Below are positions 56,832 through 64,000 of a stretch of DNA of 64,000 nucleotides, piece by piece; positions within the stretch are counted from its first letter, which is position 1, and each line of letters begins with the position of its first letter. The notes under the pieces are model-generated. The model ran no database searches and was not told where the DNA came from. It was given only the letters and a program-made list of their open reading frames with translations. The position numbers and the translations under genes are program-made. The DNA is taken from contig WTPW01000994.1 in assembly GCA_009809945.1 (NCBI GenBank), positions 206,119-270,118 of the forward strand. The letters run 5' to 3'. The stretch comes from Gigaspora margarita. Lineage: Eukaryota; Glomeromycota; Glomeromycetes; Diversisporales; Gigasporaceae.

Positions 56832-57507
56832 GTATCTACTACTAGAACATAGGTTCTTTTTCTTCAATGCGACTCTGGTGGCCAGGTTGGTGGACCCCCT
56901 TCTTGAGAGTATTGTCATCCAATTCTCTGGCTCTAGTTTCTAATATTCTAGCTTTGGTAACACTATTGAAGATCTTTGCTACCTACTCACTCGGGCTTGC
57001 TAGACAGGTATACTATTTCTCTAGTTCCTTAGATTTTGTGCGCCTGATAGCTCCCATTCAAGATAGTGTACCAAGCAACTGATGACAAGAACAGTTACAG
57101 GAATACAGGTCTATTTTTCAAAGCATCACCAGTGGGATTTGAACCCTAGACCTGCTACTTGAGGGTGACAACTTACCAACTTCTCAAGTTACCACACTCT
57201 TTTTTTTTATTATAATATATATATATAATATAAGCTATTATAAAAATAATTCAAAATAAGTTCTCATACAATAATAGGCTATCACATAATACTATTGCTT
57301 GTCATATAAAGTATATATGATAGAAGGTTCAGAAAAATTTTTAGTTGCATAGTCAACACCAAGTGAACTTTCTACAAGATTTTAACTACTTAATGCAATT
57401 TATTATAAACGCAAAACCCTGATAACAGGTTTTTTGTAGTAGTATCTATATCAAAAAACTTTATAATAAAAATTATATAGTTATATTATCTAACAATAAC
57501 ATTGATA

Positions 57508-57930
57508 GGGTGTAGTAACCTAGAGAAATTGGTAAGTTGTCACCCCCAAGCAGCAGATCTAGAGTTCAAATCCTATTGGCGATACTTTGAAAATTAGACC
57601 TGTGTTTCTGTAACTGTTTCTTGTCAATCGGTTGCTTAGTACACCATCTTGAATAGGAGCTATCAGGTGCACAAAATCCAAGGAACTGGAAAAATGGTAT
57701 ACCCGTTTGGCAAGCTCTAAGTGAGGAGGTAGCAAAGATCTTTGACAGTACTACCAAAGCCAGAATATTGGAACCTGGAGCTAGAGAATAAGATGACAAG
57801 ACTCTCAAAGAGGGGGTCTACCAACCTGACTACTAGAGTTGCACTAGAGAAAAAGGACCTATGTTTTAGCAGTAGATACCAAGAAAAGAATGCCATATCG
57901 ACCCTTTCGGGCTAACTGGTTTGGAAGTTT
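57508..57930 (+). mobile_element. retroposon copy, 3'-truncated, plus strand
   Basis: The head is GTGTAGTAACCTAGAGAAATTGG with the B box GAGTTCAAATCC, followed by the body in the same order as the copy at 55786-57199 but inverted relative to it. It stops near AACTGGTTTGGAAGTTT without a tail. The 80-codon minus frame at 57566-57808 is a shadow. Confidence 0.82.
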
Positions 57931-57944
57931 CATTGAGAAATTTT

Positions 57945-58120
57945 TTATATTGATAAATATCAATATGTGACAATTAATCAATATATATTGATTAAAAATT
58001 AATGATATATATCGATCAACTAGTTATATATCGATATATATCTATAATTGATATATAGTATAAATAAATATAAATCACTATATATCTTCTTTTTTTTTTT
58101 TTTTTTTTTTTTTTTAATGT
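57945..58120. repeat. ATATATCGATATAT-type repeats and a T tract
   Basis: Alternating TATATAT, TATCGAT and AATCAATATAT motifs in both orientations, then about 30 T. The same motif type recurs at 59057-59120 and 61090-61315, so it surrounds the retroposon copies. Confidence 0.7.
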
Positions 58121-58496
58121 ATGGACTTTTCCATGTAACTTTTTTATTAACAATTTTTTGTCAGGATTAACACCATTTTAAGATCGTTTTTAAGTTACAT
58201 ATATAATTTGTGCTACCTATTAGTCACCCAATTTGTCTATTACCAGCTATACTTTCTCTAATTCTTAATTAGTATTTATGTATTTCACCACAATTACTAA
58301 TCTAGAGCAGCCATAGCTACCTACTAACAGATTAATCCATGTCCCACTCATGCTTAACCTGCATGTTCAGAAATCATTCCTAAATCATACATGCTGTGCT
58401 GCCGCCAACATGTTCGTATCTCAAGCCTTCTTTAGAAGCTGCCGTAACATAATCCATATCTCAAGCCACAGCCTTCCTAATTAGTCATTCCTTCTT

Positions 58497-59056
58497 AATC
58501 CTTGCCCTTGTAGGGTTCACAACAACCCCGATACCCACATTCTGACTTCCATCCTTCTCTAGATTCTTTATCGGTCCCTCCCTTACTCCCAGCCAGCAAC
58601 CCAGAAGGATTGGTCTGCTCAGGCTTTAGGTGCCTTTTATGGTCTCCCTTTCCTTGGTACACGTTTTCAGAATGCATGTCCTTTTCCTCCGGTACGAATA
58701 ACTGGTGGTTCGGCTGGTATATCCCCCCTTCTAAGGATCTTGTCATTTAGTTCTCCGATCTCTGATTTTAGTTCCAGATTTGGTCTTCTTGTGATACCGT
58801 CTTAGATCATTGCTATCTCCCAACTCGGGACTTTCCAAATGGGCTTTCAGTTTAGGAATTTGGTTTCTAGATTTATTACGCCGAAGCTCCCATTCCTAGA
58901 TGGTGTAACCAGATTACAGATTTTCTAAATCTAACCACAGATAGCCGTTAGCCATATGCAAGCCTATTTTCCAAAGTTGTTATCGGTGGGATTTGAACTC
59001 TAGACCTGCCGCTTGGGGGTAACAACCTACCAATTGAGCTAGTTCGCTACACCTCC
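58497..59056 (-). mobile_element. retroposon copy with best-preserved tRNA-like promoter
   Basis: Sense minus. The head at 59054-58985 includes CTAGCTCAATTGGTAGG (a near-ideal tRNA A box, TRGCNNAGYNGG type) and GAGTTCAAATCCC (B box). The body runs to about 58497 and lacks the 3' tail. GC content is higher than in the other copies, with CpG sites retained, so it may be the least deaminated member. The 83-codon minus frame at 58495-58746 is part of the body. Confidence 0.82.
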
Positions 59057-59179
59057 ACTATATATCTATTAATCAATTTTTATCATATTTATTAAAACCG
59101 ATATATAACGATTAATGGATATTAATTGCTATGCAGATTTTTGTTATTGCGCAATTAATAATTTTTGCATATCCAGCAA

Positions 59180-59545
59180 AAATCTACTGAATCTATTTTT
59201 TTTATTTTGATCATTTTTCGATTTAAAATTTTTTTTCTTTATTTATTTAATTTTTTTTTGTCTATTTAATTTTTTTTTGATTCTTATTTTTTTTTAAACT
59301 TTTATTTTTTATTTTTTTAATATTTTTTTTATATCATTTTTTTTATTTTATAACTTATATTTATTTTATTTTTTATATTGTTTTTTTACTTTATATATTT
59401 ATTTTATTTTTTTCGAATTTTTTACTTTTATTTTTTTTAATTTTTTTAATTTTTTTATTTTTTTTTATTTTTTTTTAATTTTTATTTATTTTTTTTGCCT
59501 TTTTTAATTTTGATTATTTATTATTTTTTATTTATTTTTTTTAGA
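59180..59545. repeat. T-rich low-complexity tract
   Basis: About 365 bases of TTTATTTTATTTTTT-type sequence with scarcely any G or C. A second, shorter tract of the same type lies at 59890-59990. Confidence 0.9.
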
Positions 59546-59550
59546 GAGTT

Positions 59551-59883
59551 ATTATTCATTGCCAGTGCAATGCATCGCCACCCTCTGATCGACCAATCAG
59601 GATGCAGGATCAGGTGTAACGTGAAATTGAAGCAAACAATGATTTTTTAAAAAATCGCTTCTAACTTAAAATTTTGACTAAGAAACTACAATTTTTTCTT
59701 AACAAAAAAAATTCCTTGAGAAATTTTGGGTTAGGAGGTCATCTAACTATTGCCTGCAACCAAATCCTAACCCTATCTTAACCTGGCCGCTATTTGTTTT
59801 GTTTTGATTAATGTAAAATCAAAATAAACAAAATGATTGGTCGATCAGGGGTAGCGATGCATCGCACTAGCGATGAAAGATAA
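59551..59883. mobile_element. MITE with ATTATTCATTGC ends, GCATCGC arms
   Basis: ATTATTCATTGCCAGTGCAA..GATCGACCAATCA on the left mirrors TGATTGGTCGATCAGGGG..CTAGCGATGAAAGATAAT on the right, about 50 bp of imperfect inverted repeat. The loop contains CCTAACCCTATCTTAACC. No ORF. Confidence 0.82.
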
Positions 59884-60189
59884 TTGTCTTTTTTTTATTT
59901 ATTTCGTTTTTTGATTTTTTTTCATATCTATTTATTTTTTTTATATTTATTTATTTTATTTATTTATTTTATTTATTTATCTGTTTTTTCTTTTAGAACG
60001 TAACCCCAAACGGCTTAGAAGAATTGTAGAGTAGAGATTCACCTGCCTCACAGAAGCACGTTTGCTTTTGGGAATAGTGAATTATTATTGACAAAAAAGT
60101 AGATTTCACGAATTTACATAAAATAAATATTTTTCAGTATGTTTTTTTCTTTTTTTTTGTTATCATTACATTAACAGACACTTTTTTTT

Positions 60190-60960
60190 TTGGTTTTGCG
60201 GTATTTCAATATTGTTTTTGCAGTAAAGTAATACTGTTCTTGCAGTGAAGTGATGCCATTTTTGCAGTGAAATGATGACATTCTTGTGGTAAAGTAATAG
60301 TATTCATGCGGTGAAGTAATGTGTTTATGTGGTAAAGTAATAATTTGACAGTGTTTTTGTGATAATTCGACAGGCATTCTTGACAGTATTCTTGTGCTGA
60401 TTCGACGTTGTAGTAAGTAAAGTGCCAATTTTGATTTTTGGTTTTGCAGTATTTCGACGTCATTTTTGCAGTGAAGTGATGGTATTCTTGCAGTAATGCA
60501 ACAGCATTCTTGTGGTAAAATGACAATGTTCTTGCACCGAAGTAATAGCGATCTTGTAGTAAAGTAATAGCATTCTTATAGTAATTTGACGGTGTCCTTG
60601 TGATAATTCAACGGGTGTTCTTGCAGTAAAGTAACAGCATTCTTGAGGTAATTTGGCATTGTGTAAGTAAAGTGATGACTTTTATGTAGTAACTTAACAG
60701 CATTTTGAAGTGAATTGACGATGTGTTTGTATGCATTCTTGTGAATTATAGCATTCTTACGGTATTCTTGTATGCATTCTTGTAGTGAAGTGATGGCATT
60801 CTTGATGATATTCTTGTGGTGATTATATGGCATTCTTGTAGTAAAGTAACAACATTCTTGTGGTAACTTGAATAGCATTTTTGTAGTGTACTTGTAGTAA
60901 ATTGATGGTATTCTTCTACATGTTTTTGTAGTGATTTAATAGTGTTATTGTGGTGAAGCA
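60190..60960. repeat. minisatellite of ~20-30 bp GCATTCTTGTGGTAAAGTAA units
   Basis: Imperfect units alternate ATTCTTG(C/T)(A/G)GT with (G/A)A(A/G)GTGATG or AAAGTAATA for about 770 bp. The minus strand therefore gives several open frames with repeated HFTAKM and LLQECHH-like peptides in all three frames. These are consequences of the repeat, not separate genes. Confidence 0.85.
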
Positions 60961-61317
60961 ATATTGTAATTAAAAAAAATTTTATTATGAATATAAAATT
61001 ATATAATAATTATGTAATGTAAAAATATATTGTTTTTTAATAAATTAAAAATTTTTTAAAATAAAATTTTTTTAATTATATATTTTTTATTATCAAAATA
61101 TTAATTGTTTTTATATTGATTATATATCGATTATTAACTATTATGGATATATATCAATTATAATCACTATTGCTATATTGGTTACATATTGATTAATATC
61201 TATATCAGATATATATCGATTACTATCACTATTGATAATCATCAGCAGGGGTGTTGTTTATCGATATATATCTTATTGGTTAGTAATCGATATATATCTA
61301 TATATAAAATTTGCTGA
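60961..61317. repeat. AT-rich DNA and ATATATCGAT repeats
   Basis: AT-rich sequence passes into TATATATCGATTA-type motifs (about 61110-61310) like those at 57945-58085. No gene. Confidence 0.6.
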
Positions 61318-62045
61318 TGTTGTAGATTTGGTGTAAGGACTGGTAGAATGGTGATGGTGGATGCTGGGATTGGAGCAAACCTTGCAAGAGCAGAAGTAGG
61401 TAGTGTAAGTTACTAAAGCATAGATAATATCTGTGTGGGACAAAGACTGCTCTACTGAGTGTTCTGTGAAGATAAACTAGTCCTAAGGGGATTTTGCAAT
61501 ACATTCAGAACTGGCCTTGACTGACTTATGTAATAGAGGACTGTACTAGTAATATAAAAAGGACCAGTAGGAGGAGCAGGAACCAGAGGGTTTAAATAGA
61601 TAACTCCTAGTTGGGTTGCAGATATGGCAACTAGTATAGAACCTTCAGGCATACTACTTAAATTAGACAACCAAAAGATGTACATGTGGCTAGTTGTACT
61701 CTCATCTTTGTAACAAATATCAGGGTGCCCCTGGAGTATACATGAGGATGAAAGTATTTTGGGTTTGAAAACCCGAAATTAAAATTTGAAGACGAAATTG
61801 TTTTTGATCTATTTTACTTGAAAGACGAAATTATTTGATACATTTTTTGAATAGACGAAATTATAAGGAACATATCTATATAAATTTTATTTGCTCTTCC
61901 TTATAAAAAATTTTAATTTTCTCTAATGAAGTCGAAATAGGCCTTTTTCAAAAATCAATTTTGGTGGCATCACTACCCTAGAGGTTCCCATAGTCTGATT
62001 ACTTGAATAAAAGCCTTTTCCCATAGTGGAAACTTTGAGACAAAA
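61318..62045 (+). mobile_element. 5'-truncated poly(A) retroposon copy with an internal insertion
   Basis: Plus-strand sense; it begins inside the body (TGATGGTGGATGCTGGGATT) and runs through AAGTAGTATGCC-type sequence to AATAAAAGCCTTTTCCCATA, AACTTTGAGAC and an A run at about 62041. Relative to the other copies an insertion of about 230 bp, with repeated GACGAAATT, lies at about 61738-61965. The minus frames at 61298-61685 are shadows. Confidence 0.82.
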
Positions 62046-63059
62046 AAAAAATAATAATATTGATATTTAAAGAGTCTTCAAACCTGTTTCTATTCATTAG
62101 GCCAATTTTTATTCACAATTCTATCTGGATAGTATAAAGTAGTAATAAAAATAAGAATTCATTGTAAAGATAAAAATATCAAAAATAAAGTTGATTTTTC
62201 CAATAAAAACTCTAATTATACTTGAGGTATCTCCTTCTAATCTCTAAATCTCTTCCCGGATACAATAAAAAAAAATATTAGCTTCTAATATAAAGTTCTA
62301 ATTATTCTTGGAAAGAGTTTTAGAGGTTTGGTAAGATATCCTTGAGCATAATTAGAAAATTAATTTCAAATACAAATTACCTACCGATTTCAGATAATTT
62401 TTCAATTTTTATTTGATTTGAATGTTCTATTAGTAATATTTCATCAATGGCTTAGTCTTAGATAAAATTTTCTTACAAGTTTGGCTCAAAATCTGTCAGC
62501 TATTATTGCTTATTATACTAATCTTTTATTTTACAGATTACTTCACATTGATTTATTGTAATATTTCAGTTTTTTAACTCTAATATAGAGTTTTGTTGTA
62601 GTTTTGATGTTGCTATAGAAGCCAAATTTTTGATAGCTGTATATTTGAAAAATTACAAGTGTTACCCAGCTATTAACTGTTAAAAAAGTTCTTTTTATAT
62701 ATAGTTGCTGTTCTATAATGAACTCTCAGTTTTTGACAAAACAGAAGTTTGTTATAATAAGCTATACTATATTTTTTTTAAAAATATAAAAATTGAATTC
62801 ATTCATTATATTCAGATTTTGGTATAAAAAGGGTTAGTATATATAATTTGTGTAATTTATATGCCCAAACAATATGTCAGGAATCTTGATTTTAAAAAAA
62901 CATATATTATTTAACCCCAAATTTACTTATAAAATGTCAATTATTGATTCTCCTAATTTTGCAAATCATCAATTAAATTAAATTTAGTTAAAAATATATC
63001 TGCTAGATTAAATTCTATTATTTATTTAGATATTATTTAATGAATACAATTAAATTAGT
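62046..63059. other. AT-rich intergenic, no gene seen
   Basis: No gene, RNA or terminal repeat recognised in this kilobase. Confidence 0.55.
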
Positions 63060-63190
63060 AATGAGAGTATAGTAACTTATAAAAATTGGCAAGTTGTTAC
63101 CCCAAAGTGCAGATCTAGAGTTCAAATTCTATTAGCAATACTTTGAAAAATTAATTCTGTGTTCTGGTAATAATTTATTATTAATTAGAT
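63060..63190 (+). mobile_element. retroposon head fragment
   Basis: TATAGTAACTTATAAAAATTGG and the degenerate B box GAGTTCAAATTC, then ACTTTGAAAAAT, match the first 120 bases of the retroposon family. The rest is absent. The B-box C has become T. Confidence 0.75.
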
Positions 63191-63297
63191 AAGAACCCCA
63201 AACAATTTATATGAGGTTATATTTAAAAAATTGCTAATATAGACACTTTTTTTAAAAAAGGTTATATTTAAAAAGTAGGTATTAGGTAAAATGGTTA

Positions 63298-63896
63298 TCA
63301 TGAAACACTTGGTAGAGCAGTTCCTGTTCCACACAGGTATTATCTATGCTTTGGTAACAGGTTACCATTACCTACTTCTACCCTTGCAAGGTTCGCTCCG
63401 ATCCCAGCACACATTTCTACCATCCTACTGGTTCTTACACTGAGTTCACAAACTTCCAAACCAGTTAGCCCAGAAAGATCAGTCAGCCAGGCTTTAGAAT
63501 GCTTTTATAGTCTCCCTTTCCTTGGTACCTACTGCTAAAATGTAGGTTCTTTTCCTCCAGTGTGATTCCAGTAGCCAGGTTGGTAGACCCCCTCCTCGAG
63601 AGTCTTGTCATCTAATTCTCCAGCTCTGGTTTCTAATATTCTAGCTTTGGTAGCACCATTAAGATCTTTGCTATCTTCTTACTCATAACTTGCCAAATGG
63701 GTTCTATTTCTCCAGTTTCTTGAATTTTGTATGCTGAAGCTCCTATTCACGATGGTGTACCAAGCAACTGATCGACAAGAAACAGATAACAGTACACAGG
63801 CCTATTTTCAAAGTGAGCCAGTAGGATTTGAACTCTAGATCTGCTGCATGGGGGTGACAACTTACCAACTTCCCTAAGTTGCCACACCCATATCTT
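63298..63896 (-). mobile_element. retroposon copy, ~600 bp, 3'-truncated
   Basis: Sense minus. The tRNA-like head lies at about 63890-63815 (GTTGGTAAGTTGTCACCC and GAGTTCAAATCC), followed by the body to TGCTCTACCAAGTGTTTCAT at 63298. It ends at nearly the same internal point that joins the 3' third in the copy at 55786-57199, so the family may have a short (600 bp) and a long form. Confidence 0.82.
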
Positions 63897-64000
63897 ACTA
63901 TATATATATATTTTTTTTTGGTATTAAGGTAAGGTCTTGCTTATATCTTTATTAGTAATTTAGAAAAGTTGCTACATGGAGTATACTTCTTTGTATAAAT

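Larger units (their letters stand above)
55786..57199 (-). mobile_element. tRNA-headed, poly(A)-tailed long SINE-like retroposon (fullest copy)
   Basis: Sense is the minus strand. The 5' head (about 57199-57125) has a Pol III-type A-box region (GTGGTAACTTGAGAAGTTGG) and B box (GGTTCAAATCC). A body of about 850 bp follows, then a 3' end with AATAAAGCC, GCAGAAACTTTAATAAA and an A-rich tail at about 55786-55815. Two younger insertions interrupt it: the hAT-like MITE at 56546-56831 and a TA-target MITE at 55973-56143. Without them it is about 950 bp. No ORF is conserved among copies; the 71-codon frame at 56867-57082 is a shadow. Confidence 0.85.

Noticed and set aside
57125-59056. Functional tRNA genes at the A-box/B-box matches
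   Set aside because: The heads lack a complete pairing acceptor stem and recur at the same position in dispersed repeats, so they are retroposon promoters.
60171-60961. Four minus-strand frames with His/Thr/Gln-rich repeats as a repeat protein
   Set aside because: The repeats are open in different frames because of the minisatellite composition, which argues against one selected reading frame.

Overview
The window looks like a piece of a nuclear genome from an arbuscular mycorrhizal fungus (Glomeromycotina, Rhizophagus/Gigaspora type). It is extremely A+T-rich and genes are sparse with short GT-AG introns. Relic families I associate with these fungi recur: a decayed receptor-like protein kinase, a fungal DDE transposase of the type found in these genomes, and an unnamed transposon protein with a SDNSxHYHN motif. 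Organism assignment is inference, not a database match.

Only two host genes look intact. Both lie on the minus strand at 33.2-39.8 kb. One is an 11-exon SPX-ankyrin-glycerophosphodiester phosphodiesterase gene (GDE1/PHO81 type, 1125 codons as modelled), which belongs to phosphate and phospholipid metabolism. Just downstream is a small three-exon gene for a PARP-fold (ADP-ribosyltransferase-like) protein. A palindromic MITE sits in the largest GDE1 intron.

Nearly everything else is mobile DNA, much of it nested. 0-4 kb: AT-rich DNA with a foldback, an 8-bp-TSD (hAT-like) MITE and a DDE transposase relic. 4.1-9.4 kb: a Tc1-like inverted-repeat element that has received a 3.1-kb element (TSD TTATA), a retroposon with a 14-bp TSD, and an array of direct and inverted foldback modules. 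9.7-11.5 kb: several MITEs. 11.8-24.4 kb: a degenerate Ty3-type LTR retrotransposon with paired LTRs, zinc knuckles, protease, RT, RNase H, integrase and a third ORF; it is interrupted by two palindromes of 1.0 and 1.4 kb and at least four smaller elements, one of them inside a palindrome. 25-32.8 kb: more palindromes, one across a 681-base assembly gap. 42-48 kb: a kinase pseudogene, MITEs and a gag relic. 48.9-55.6 kb: an unrecognised transposon-type gene split by a 2.76-kb pogo-like element. 55.8-63.9 kb: copies of a tRNA-headed, poly(A)-tailed retroposon, a minisatellite and T-rich DNA.

Two themes join these regions. First, coding decay is dominated by C-to-T/G-to-A changes: in-frame stops fall where family knowledge expects Arg (CGA), Gln (CAA) or Trp (TGG). 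One pair of direct repeats differs at 12 sites, 11 of them in this direction. This is a RIP- or deamination-like signature. Second, several palindromic elements carry short TTAGGG-like telomeric runs in their loops.
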